Shown piece by piece: positions 1 through 6,050 of a stretch of 11,834 nt of DNA (position 1 is the stretch's first letter; each line of letters begins with the position of its first letter). Both the position numbers and the translations under genes were made by a program. This DNA is from Akkermansia muciniphila (GTDB lineage: Bacteria; Verrucomicrobiota; Verrucomicrobiia; Verrucomicrobiales; V1-33), in contig CALQKQ020000062.1 of the NCBI GenBank assembly GCA_943331195.2, positions 1-11,834 of the forward strand. The letters are read 5' to 3'. The notes under the pieces were generated by a model, which did not search any database, had not been told where the DNA came from, and saw only the letters and a program-made list of their open reading frames with translations.

Positions 1-237
1 ATCCCCCACCAAGGAACAAAACTCACTCCCCGGACTCCGCTAATGCCGGCGCGGCGACTGGCGACGTCCCCCTGGCAAAGAGCCAAAGGGAGGCTCCACG
101 ACGACTCGCACCGGGTCTGCGGGTAGGAACGACAGTACGCCATCAAGGAACGTCCGGCGCAGCGCGGCTCGGGATGCCCTGCAACGCCTCCGAAACTGCC
201 CCTGCGCCCTCATGGCCGCCAGGGGTCACCGACACCA

Positions 238-280
238 GGGGTCAATTATAATTGTCGCCAAGGGAATTTATCGTTGTCGC
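238..280 (+). repeat. two imperfect 19-bp repeats resembling an IS21-family end
   Basis: Two 19-base units at 240-258 and 262-280 match at 14 of 19 positions by hand alignment. Both end in TTGTCGC and their starts are 22 bases apart, about two helical turns. The first follows GGGGTCA. From memory, ends of IS21-family elements carry several tandem transposase-binding repeats of the type GGTCAATT...TTGTCGC, which is why this family is suggested. CCAGGGGTCA also occurs as an exact direct repeat at 219-228 and 235-244, and TGACCCC appears inverted at 525-531. The core CAATTATAATTG (243-254) is a perfect 12-bp palindrome. No istA or istB coding remnant is recognisable nearby, so this would be a solo or decayed end. 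Confidence 0.35.
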
Positions 281-469
281 GGGACGCTGCACGGCGGATG
301 AGTACAGCGGCTGGATCGGGGCACGCAGTGCCTGGAACTGAAGCGACTGCGTCATTCAGATCCGATGACACGAGAACGCGTTGAGACATCCCCTCGCGAT
401 GACTCCCACAACGGAGGTCGCGTTTTCAACTAGAACATCCTTTGCTGGCTGCGGCAACGTTCTGTCGCT

Positions 470-498
470 GTGACATGTTGGTTTACCTATCATAAAAT
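470..498 (+). promoter_or_regulatory. orphan sigma70-like promoter
   Basis: GTGACA (470-475) and TAAAAT (493-498) each match the sigma70 -35 and -10 consensus at five of six positions and are separated by exactly 17 bases. Transcription would start near 505, reading right. No plus-strand gene follows within a plausible distance, since the next gene runs on the opposite strand, so the promoter is an orphan. It could belong to the decayed mobile element to its left or drive a small RNA. Two five-of-six hexamers at ideal spacing can occur by chance in about 900 bases, and this is one of the few A/T-rich spots here, so confidence is modest. Confidence 0.3.
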
Positions 499-504
499 CG
501 TCCA

Positions 505-616
505 TCCACGTTGACCAAAGAACCTGACCCCCATTAGGCTCTTTTTAAGCAAGGGGCGCATCGCGCCCGCGAGGGTGGTCGAACCCCTCATCGCCCAGAT
601 GGGTCGACTGGCTTTT
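505..616 (+). other. possible small non-coding transcript (hairpins ending in a short T-run)
   Basis: Downstream of the promoter-like sequence at 470-498 there are three consecutive stem-loops: GGGCGC/GCGCCC with a three-base loop (554-568), GAGGG/CCCTC (571-575 with 585-589), and CCAG/CTGG (595-598 with 608-611), the last followed by CTTTT (612-616). The order promoter, hairpins, weak terminator-like end would fit a transcript of about 110 nucleotides. The third stem is only four base pairs and the T-run is short, so termination would be weak. I recognise no known RNA family. This is a low-confidence inference from structure alone. Confidence 0.15.
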
Positions 617-874
617 ACGGTACCACCTCTACAGCGCTGGCCTCAACCGATGGGCAAAAAGCATGAAGCGTCGCGGGCACCCCGCCGACGGGAAGGGCGA
701 TCCGCCACGTCCGCCCCTGGTGGACTTGAGGCCTGGCAGTTCGGCGGCTAGCCGTTTTTTGAGCTAGGCTTTGTACCAGAGGGAGGCTCGAGGTGTATTG
801 TGGGGGGTGTTTCCGGCTCGATGATGGCACTGCCTGGCCCAAGCATTTACCTCACGCCATGCTTCCAAACGAAC

Positions 875-1831
875 CTAGCGCGTCAGGTTGCGCTGCAGCC
901 ACGCTTCCCGCTGGCGCACTAGCTCCGCATACTTAGCCCGGATGGCCGCGATATCCTGCTCCCCCCCGCTCGCCAATTTGCGCCCCGCCCCAAACCGCGT
1001 CCATGGCCCATCCGGAACCTCCTCGGCGGTGCAAAACCTCCAGTCGCACTGGGCCCCGCTGCTGATCCCCAGAAAATCACGCACCGCCGGTGACACATCT
1101 AGCCCCGCGCCATTGTTCTCCACGTTTTTCGGTGGAGCCGTCCCAAACACATAATTGTGGTCGTCCGTCGTAAAAGGCCCACAGTCTTCCCACTGCGCGA
1201 AACAGGTTTTGTTGCCGCAGCGAATCGCGAGCCAAGTCCCGTGGCAAGCACTGTTGCTCTCCTCGTGCTTGCGCGTCTTAAACCACGGAATCTTCGCCGC
1301 CGAAACCTCCTTGTTCGTCAAATCATTGAACGGCAGCGCCACATAGAATGGGTTTAAATTCGGCACAAACCCCTTAGGATGAAAGTCATACGTCCGGTTC
1401 TCCCGGCTCGGATCGTCAAACCCCCCATAGTTTTCCTGCCAATCCGTGTCCCACGAGCTCTTGTGATTCGGCGTCGTGTTGCGCCCTTCTGGCGCCTCCC
1501 CTATCCAAAAAACCGTCGTGGTAATGTTCCGCTTCCAGGGAAACTTCGGTGCCACTTCCCGCGCCCGCGTCGGCGCATACACCCGCGGCAGCGCCGCAAT
1601 CGGACCCACCGCCCCGGCCGCTCCCTTGGCCTCACTTTTCTCCTGGCCCGCGCGCTTTTCTTTGGCCCCTCCCTTGGAGACCGCCCCCACCCCAGTTCCC
1701 TGGCCGCCGGTTTTACCGGTTTTGCCCGCCGCCTGCGCCTGAACCGAGGCCACGGTCCCCAGCCACAGCCCAAAAGTCGTCGCATAACAGATGGCAATAG
1801 TAAGGGAAGTCACGCGTAGGAAGGTCGGCAA
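875..1831 (-). CDS. exported double-psi beta-barrel (RlpA-like) protein
   Basis: This protein of about 318 residues has a hydrophobic signal segment (roughly residues 7-25) ending SVQA-QA. A basic Gly/Lys/Ala-rich linker follows (about 34-78), then a conserved domain (about 96-275). Near residues 213-220 is AQWEDCGPF and near 243-256 is GLDVSPAVRDFLGI. The pair matches the barrel core of RlpA, expansins and MltA, where DRGPF precedes IDLSxxAxxxLG and an Asp acts on glycan. D216 and D245 are therefore the candidate active residues. Six cysteines (196, 205, 210, 217, 262, 267) could form disulfides in the periplasm. There is no SPOR domain. The start is undecided: TTG at 1831 gives an Arg before the hydrophobic core, GTG at 1813 gives 312 residues, and ATG at 1942 adds an unlikely 37-residue leader. 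None has a Shine-Dalgarno. It is divergent from the C45 gene. Peptidoglycan or glycan binding or cleavage is inference. Confidence 0.7.
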   Translation of the reverse strand: MPTFLRVTSLTIAICYATTFGLWLGTVASVQAQAAGKTGKTGGQGTGVGAVSKGGAKEKRAGQEKSEAKGAAGAVGPIAALPRVYAPTRAREVAPKFPWKRNITTTVFWIGEAPEGRNTTPNHKSSWDTDWQENYGGFDDPSRENRTYDFHPKGFVPNLNPFYVALPFNDLTNKEVSAAKIPWFKTRKHEESNSACHGTWLAIRCGNKTCFAQWEDCGPFTTDDHNYVFGTAPPKNVENNGAGLDVSPAVRDFLGISSGAQCDWRFCTAEEVPDGPWTRFGAGRKLASGGEQDIAAIRAKYAELVRQREAWLQRNLTR

Positions 1832-1981
1832 AAAGGGGAGAGTGCAGACTGGGATTCTACCAACCCCCACCCCGCGCGCAACAAAAAAGTCTCCCCCCCT
1901 GCAGCGCGCCGTCCCTCCCTCGGCCGATCCCTTCCCTCCCAACGCCCTTGCCCGCTAGGCCCTCACCCGGTATGGACACCC

Positions 1982-3898
1982 ATGACCGCTCGCCTTTCCG
2001 CCGCCCTTTGTTGTGCCGCCCTCTGCGCCGCGCCCGCCGCCGCCCAGGAAGCGGAGCCCCCTTCTGGTGCCGCCCTAGCGCTTCTCCAGCCCAACTCCGC
2101 CCTCGGCGCTGCTTTGGCCTTCCTCCAACCCACCGCCACCGCCCCCATCCAAGCCCTCCACCTCCGCGGCACCTTTGGCGAAACCCGCGGTGCCACCGCC
2201 TTCCTCCAAGGCGGCCAGTTCGACCTCCGCCTCGAACCACCCCGCCACCTCCGCCTCGAGGTTTCCCTTCCCGATCTTACCTTCTCCCTCGGCCAAAATC
2301 AGCAGCAACTCTGGATCCACCTCCCCACCAAAAATCTCCTCATCCTCGGCGACCCCGACGTCCCCCGCTTTAGCACCCGGCCCGACAGCGTCTCCTCCCT
2401 CGCCCTTAACCTCCTCCGCCTCCCCCTCAGCCGGGTGCAGTTAGCCCTCCTCCCCACCCTTCTCAACAGCACCACCAGCGCCACCCCCGCAGGCGGCCGC
2501 AGCTTCACCTTGAGCCCTTCCCCGGCCGCCGCCGCCCTCGACCTCCCCGTCCGCCAACCCCTCCTCACCGCCACCATTCCCCCCAACCAAGCCTGGCCCA
2601 ACCTCATTCGCTATCACGACGACGCCAACGCCGCCACCCTCCACCTCGCCGAAGCCACTTTCAGCCCGCCCCTGCCCGACGCCACCTGGCAACCCTCCCC
2701 CGACGCCGCCGACCACGTTGAAAAAGTCTCCCTCTCCCACCTCGACCGCTTCCTCAAAGTCACCCTAGCCTCCCTCGGTCGCACCATTCCCACCCTTCCT
2801 CCCGCCACCGGCCAACGCCACCTCCTCCGCAGCTCCGGAGCCGGTCGCCTGGAAGACCACGACGGCACCCGCGTCCTTTTCCTCGCTGGCTCCCCCCAAG
2901 AAATGGGCCGCCAACACGGCACCCTCCTCAAAAAAGAAGTCCGCCAACTCGTCGACCGCATCCTCTATGGCATCGGCGTCGGCAGCTCCTTCGATAAAGG
3001 CCGCTGGTTCTTTGGCGAAATCGAAGAAGCCGTCCGCCGCAGCGCCCCCTTCATCGATCCCAGGCACCTCGCCGAAATGGACGCCCTCGCCGCCGCCGCC
3101 GGCGTCGAACCCGAAGAAATCCGCCTCGCTAACTTCTTCCCCGAACTCTTCCACTGCAGCGGCTTCGCCCTCCTCGGCCAAGCCACCCAAGGCGGCAAAC
3201 TCTACCACGGCCGCGTCCTCGACTACCTCCGCGGCGTCGGCCTCGAGGAACACGCCACCGTGATCGTTTACCGCCCCGACCAAGGCCACGCCTGGGTCAA
3301 TATCAGCTATGCCGCCTTCACCGGCAGCGTCACCGCCATGAATGATCAGCAACTTTGCCTCGGCGAAATGGGCGGCCGCGCCGAAGGCGCCTGGGACGGC
3401 AAACCCATGGCCCAACTCGTCCGCGAAGTCATGGAGCGATCCTCTACCCTCGACGAAGCCCTCGACTTCATGCGCCGCACCCCGCGCACCTGTGAATATT
3501 ATTACGTCCTCTCGGATGCCAAATCCCACCGCGCCGTCGGCATCAAAGCCACCCCCACAACCTTCGAAGTCGTCGCCACCGGCCAGGCCCACCCCGAACT
3601 CCCCAATCCCATCCCCGACACCGTGCTCCTCTCCGCCGGCACCCGCTACCAAGAACTCACTCAGCGCGTCCACCGCAACTTCGGCCACTTCGACGCCCCC
3701 GCCGCCATCCAGCTCATGTCCCGCCCCGTCTGCATGACCAGCAATATCCACAGCGTCCTCTTCGCCCCCGATACCCTCGACTTCTGGGTCGCCAACGCCG
3801 ACAGCCAACACGTCGCCAGCGAAACCCGCTTCACCGCTTACAATCTCAAGGCCCTCCTCCAAGACCCTCCCGCCCCACCGCGCCCCCGCCGCCCATAA
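1982..3898 (+). CDS. exported LolA-like/C45 autoproteolytic acyltransferase-hydrolase fusion
   Basis: This 638-residue protein begins with a Sec signal peptide (cleavage likely after APAAA, residue 21). A short duplicated Ala/Leu stretch follows (29-54). Residues about 55-250 look like a LolA-type beta-sheet lipoprotein-carrier fold (LHLRGTF, FDLRLEPPRHLRLEV, QLWIHLPTKNLLILGDP). Residues about 280-625 are a C45 (acyl-CoA:6-aminopenicillanate acyltransferase-like) NTN-hydrolase domain: GSPQEMGRQHG, then HCSGFALLGQAT, GKLYHGRVLDY and the C-terminal VCMTSNIHSVLF. C392 in HCS aligns with the family's nucleophile, which becomes the N-terminus of the beta chain after self-cleavage. The family makes or hydrolyses amide bonds; the substrate here is unknown. 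No Shine-Dalgarno precedes ATG 1982, and the out-of-frame ATG at 1972 is not used. Third codon positions are almost all C. The C45 call is firm and the LolA-like call moderate. Confidence 0.82.
   Translation: MTARLSAALCCAALCAAPAAAQEAEPPSGAALALLQPNSALGAALAFLQPTATAPIQALHLRGTFGETRGATAFLQGGQFDLRLEPPRHLRLEVSLPDLTFSLGQNQQQLWIHLPTKNLLILGDPDVPRFSTRPDSVSSLALNLLRLPLSRVQLALLPTLLNSTTSATPAGGRSFTLSPSPAAAALDLPVRQPLLTATIPPNQAWPNLIRYHDDANAATLHLAEATFSPPLPDATWQPSPDAADHVEKVSLSHLDRFLKVTLASLGRTIPTLPPATGQRHLLRSSGAGRLEDHDGTRVLFLAGSPQEMGRQHGTLLKKEVRQLVDRILYGIGVGSSFDKGRWFFGEIEEAVRRSAPFIDPRHLAEMDALAAAAGVEPEEIRLANFFPELFHCSGFALLGQATQGGKLYHGRVLDYLRGVGLEEHATVIVYRPDQGHAWVNISYAAFTGSVTAMNDQQLCLGEMGGRAEGAWDGKPMAQLVREVMERSSTLDEALDFMRRTPRTCEYYYVLSDAKSHRAVGIKATPTTFEVVATGQAHPELPNPIPDTVLLSAGTRYQELTQRVHRNFGHFDAPAAIQLMSRPVCMTSNIHSVLFAPDTLDFWVANADSQHVASETRFTAYNLKALLQDPPAPPRPRRP
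2066..2143 (+). repeat. 13-residue tandem duplication inside the C45 fusion gene
   Basis: Two adjacent 39-base units (2066-2104 and 2105-2143) encode GAALALLQPNSAL and GAALAFLQPTATA, residues 29-41 and 42-54 of the fusion protein, directly after the predicted signal cleavage site. The proteins share the GAALAxLQP core, but the DNA differs at many synonymous positions (for example CTA against TTG). The duplication is therefore either old or maintained at the protein level. It lies between the signal peptide and the LolA-like domain and probably forms a short amphipathic helix pair or a linker. Confidence 0.6.
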
Positions 3899-3911
3899 CG
3901 CCCCCGCCGCC

Positions 3912-3923
3912 GCCCGCGCGGGC
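3912..3923. terminator. GC palindrome between convergent genes (weak terminator candidate)
   Basis: GCCCGCGCGGGC is a perfect 12-bp palindrome in the 56-base gap between the stop codons of the C45 gene and the acyltransferase gene. As RNA it could only fold with a shortened stem, because there is no loop, and no T-run follows on either strand. It is the only notable secondary structure in the gap. Either it contributes to stopping both convergent transcripts, or termination here depends on Rho or on something I cannot see. Confidence 0.25.
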
Positions 3924-3954
3924 CCGTTCTCATGTAAGGATAACTCGCCGAAAA

Positions 3955-4587
3955 TCAGTCCGCTTCCACCCCTGGCCCCGGCCTCCCCGCGAGCTCCCGG
4001 ATCACTTTCGCAGGGACGCCCGCCGCCACCACATTGGCTGGCAATGACCTAACCACCACCGCGCCAGCCGCGACCACCGTATTGTCCCCAATCATAACAC
4101 CTTTGAGGACTATCACCCGGCTGCCCAGCCAGACATTGTTGCCTATCCGCACCCCCGCCGCCGGATCACTGCCCTGCCAGCGCTCCGCCGGATCCACCCG
4201 ATGAAAATCGCTGTCCATGATCGTCACCAAATCCCCAATGAGACATTTCTCCCCAATGTCGATCGAATCCATCGCCACGAGCGAAATGTTGTTGCTCATC
4301 GCGGTGCCCCGCCCAATGCGAATGCGCGCCCGGCCCCGCGCTTGGAGCAAAATTTCCCCCGAGCCAATCCGCGGAGCCGGCCGATAGCCCAAACTAACGT
4401 CTTCCTCCAACACGACCGATCCCGTACCGCCAAACCGAATCGGAACCTGCGCCCTCGTCGAGGCCGGCCAGATCACCGCCTTCTCCGTCATCCCCGACAA
4501 GCGGCTCGCTTTCCATCCATACCAGCGCTGCCGCCAATGATCACCTAAGTGACCGCAAAAATGATAAAATGAACGCATCGTCATCAT
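3955..4587 (-). CDS. left-handed beta-helix (hexapeptide-repeat) acyltransferase
   Basis: From ATG 4587 the protein has 210 residues. It carries the imperfect hexapeptide repeats of the LbH acyltransferase family (IRIGRGTAMSNN, IDIGEKCLIGD, VRIGNNVWLGSRVIVLKGV, MIGDNTVVAAGAVV) and the typical end VVAAGVPAKVIREL. DSDFHRVDP holds the His expected to act as catalytic base. Related enzymes, such as the maltose, NodL and Wbb O-acetyltransferases, move an acetyl or acyl group from acyl-CoA to a sugar in the cytoplasm. Surface-polysaccharide modification is therefore likely, although no glycosyltransferase lies nearby to name the sugar. The start is uncertain: in-frame ATGs at 4635, 4587, 4584, 4578 and 4491 all lack a clear Shine-Dalgarno. 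I chose 4587 because the stretch beyond it has atypical codons, while the Trp/Arg-rich segment after it looks like the usual N-terminal region of the family. It converges with the C45 gene and diverges from the methyltransferase. Confidence 0.85.
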   Translation of the reverse strand: MMTMRSFYHFCGHLGDHWRQRWYGWKASRLSGMTEKAVIWPASTRAQVPIRFGGTGSVVLEEDVSLGYRPAPRIGSGEILLQARGRARIRIGRGTAMSNNISLVAMDSIDIGEKCLIGDLVTIMDSDFHRVDPAERWQGSDPAAGVRIGNNVWLGSRVIVLKGVMIGDNTVVAAGAVVVRSLPANVVAAGVPAKVIRELAGRPGPGVEAD

Positions 4588-4758
4588 GGCCCTAGAAGAA
4601 AATAGCAGCCCAAGCCACCCACAAGCACGCTGCATGGCCCCAAAAAAGAAGTCAACCCCTATGCTTACCTGGTCGCCTAACTTTTATTCGCAGCACCGCC
4701 TCCCGCCGCCTGCATCTTTCCCCTTTCCCCTCCCGCCCCCACTCCCCTAGGATAAGAC

Positions 4759-5985
4759 ATGTGGGAGCAAATCGAAGCCGGGTCCCGGTTAAAAATCAGA
4801 GTCACCGCCGCCGCCGAACTTGCCGTCCGTCAGGGCCATCCCTGGGTCTACGGCGATAAGGTCCGTCAGCAAAACCGACCCGGTGAAACCGGCGAAATCG
4901 CCGTCATCTACGACCGCTCCAACCGCTTCCTCGCTTTAGGCTTTTACGACCTCGACTCCGCGATCCGCCTGCGCATCCTCCACCAGGGTTCCCCCGTCAC
5001 TCTCGACGAAACCTGGTGGCGCGCCAAACTCGAAGCCACCCTAGCGAGACGCCGCAACTGCTTTGACGAGACCACCAACGGCTACCGCCTCATCAATGGC
5101 GAAAACGACGGCTGGCCCGCCCTCATTCTCGACCAATACGCCGAAACCCTCGTCCTTAAAATCTACGCCGCCTTCTGGCTCGCCAAACTCCCCGCCCTCG
5201 AAGCCCTCATCCGCCAAACCCTCGCCCCCCAGAGCCTCGTCCTCCGCCTCAGCCGCAACCTCATCGGCCGCGCCGCCAAACACTATCAACTCGAAGAAGG
5301 CTTCCTCGGCCAACCCGGCGACGATGCCGTGACCTTCCACGAAAACGACCTCCTCTTCGAAGCCGAGGTCCGCTTCGGCCAAAAAACCGGCTTCTTCCTC
5401 GACCAGCGCGAAAACCGCCAGCGCGTCGAAACCCTCGCCCTCGGACAAGACGTTCTCAACGCCTTCAGCTTCAGCGGCGGCTTCTCCCTCTATGCCGCCC
5501 GTGGCGGGGCCCGCTCCGTCACCGACCTCGACATCTCCCTCCACGCCCTCGAAAGCGCCCGCCGCAATTTCGCCCGCAATGGCCACCACCCCACCATCGC
5601 CGCCACCCAACACCACTGTCACCAAACCGACGCCTTCGCCTGGCTCGGAGACGCCACCCGCCCCAACGGCCCCCGCTTCGGACTCGTCATCACCGACCCT
5701 CCCTCTCTCGCCAAACGCGAAGTCGAGCGCGTCGGCGGCATCGAGGCCTATCACCACCTCGCCCGCAACGCCCTGCAACTGCTTTGCCCCGGCGGCACCC
5801 TCCTCGCTGCCTCTTGCAGCGCGCACGTCTCCTCCGCCGAATTTCACCAAGCCGTAGAGCGCGCCGCCCGCCACATCCTCGGGGATCGCTGGCAAACCCT
5901 CTGGACCGCCGGCCACGCCGCCGACCACCCCGTCAGCTTCCCCGAAGGCGAATACCTCAAAGCCATCGCCATACAGAGAAGCTAG
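4759..5985 (+). CDS. class I SAM-dependent rRNA methyltransferase, RlmI family
   Basis: This 408-residue protein has the RlmI layout. An N-terminal PUA RNA-binding domain (about 10-80, with GHPWVYGDKV) is followed by a linker domain with LINGENDGWPALILDQY (111-127). The catalytic Rossmann fold starts near 205 with GFFLDQRENR, motif I NAFSFSGGFSLYAA (234-247) and the acidic ribose-binding end of strand 2, DLDIS (256-260). Motif IV is ITDPPSLAKR (311-320), and ASCSAHVSS (351-359) holds C353, a candidate catalytic Cys. RlmI itself makes m5C1962 in 23S rRNA. Whether this paralogue modifies the same base cannot be read from sequence, so no symbol is given. AGGA lies about eight bases upstream of ATG 4759, after a long C/T-rich leader. 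It is a single-gene unit, divergent from the acyltransferase and convergent with the oxidoreductase. Codons are strongly C-ending. Confidence 0.92.
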   Translation: MWEQIEAGSRLKIRVTAAAELAVRQGHPWVYGDKVRQQNRPGETGEIAVIYDRSNRFLALGFYDLDSAIRLRILHQGSPVTLDETWWRAKLEATLARRRNCFDETTNGYRLINGENDGWPALILDQYAETLVLKIYAAFWLAKLPALEALIRQTLAPQSLVLRLSRNLIGRAAKHYQLEEGFLGQPGDDAVTFHENDLLFEAEVRFGQKTGFFLDQRENRQRVETLALGQDVLNAFSFSGGFSLYAARGGARSVTDLDISLHALESARRNFARNGHHPTIAATQHHCHQTDAFAWLGDATRPNGPRFGLVITDPPSLAKREVERVGGIEAYHHLARNALQLLCPGGTLLAASCSAHVSSAEFHQAVERAARHILGDRWQTLWTAGHAADHPVSFPEGEYLKAIAIQRS

Positions 5986-6050
5986 TCATTGCAGGAGAAT
6001 TACTTATTTCTAGCAATCCAGCACCCAAAGCGCTGGCCGCCGCAAGAAAC

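Larger units (their letters stand above)
1..874. other. gene-free region with possible decayed mobile DNA
   Basis: I see no supportable gene in this stretch. All frames in the first 600 bases are broken by stops, and the one longer frame (minus strand, 615-842) has a low-information Ser/Pro/Arg/Ala composition with no motif. The sequence lacks the strong C-ending codon pattern of the plus-strand genes and the G-ending pattern of the minus-strand ones. Visible items are a pair of IS21-like end repeats (238-280), a sigma70-like promoter (470-498), several small hairpins between 554 and 612, and a weak inverted repeat AAGCAT/ATGCTT (841-846 and 859-864) just downstream of the barrel-protein stop codon. 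The inverted repeat has no T-run and is not a convincing terminator. The region may be a degraded insertion site, which is inference. Confidence 0.5.

Noticed and set aside
238..531. a MITE-like element bounded by GGGGTCA and TGACCCC
   Set aside because: The inverted match is only seven bases and the flanks diverge at once. No target-site duplication is seen, so I kept only the IS21-like repeat observation.
511..539. second promoter-like site starting TTGACC (511-516)
   Set aside because: The hexamer at the right spacing (TTAGGC, 534-539) is a poor -10 match; the site at 470-498 is much better.
571..616. tRNA T-arm-like GAGGGTGGTCGAACCCCTC
   Set aside because: The loop and the conserved T-loop bases do not fit, and no acceptor, D or anticodon arm can be assembled around it.
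511..750. stop-free plus-strand frame of about 80 codons in the gene-free region
   Set aside because: No suitable start near its beginning, no recognisable motif, and the length is expected by chance at this GC content.
615..842. 75-residue minus-strand frame
   Set aside because: Low-information Ser/Pro/Arg/Ala composition, no family motif, no ribosome site, and the codon pattern is unlike the minus-strand genes.
1379..1819. 146-residue plus-strand frame opposite the barrel protein
   Set aside because: Pro/Arg-rich shadow; the minus frame has a signal peptide and conserved motifs over the same bases.
2765..3862. 365-residue open frame antisense to the C45 gene
   Set aside because: Its product is almost entirely Gly, Ala, Asp, Glu and Val. 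That is the mirror image of C-ending sense codons, which make every antisense codon begin with G and so never a stop. The plus frame carries a recognisable enzyme.
5041..5928. 295-residue open frame antisense to the methyltransferase
   Set aside because: Same Gly/Ala/Asp/Glu/Val-rich shadow caused by C-ending sense codons, with no motif, while the plus frame is a clear RlmI-type enzyme.
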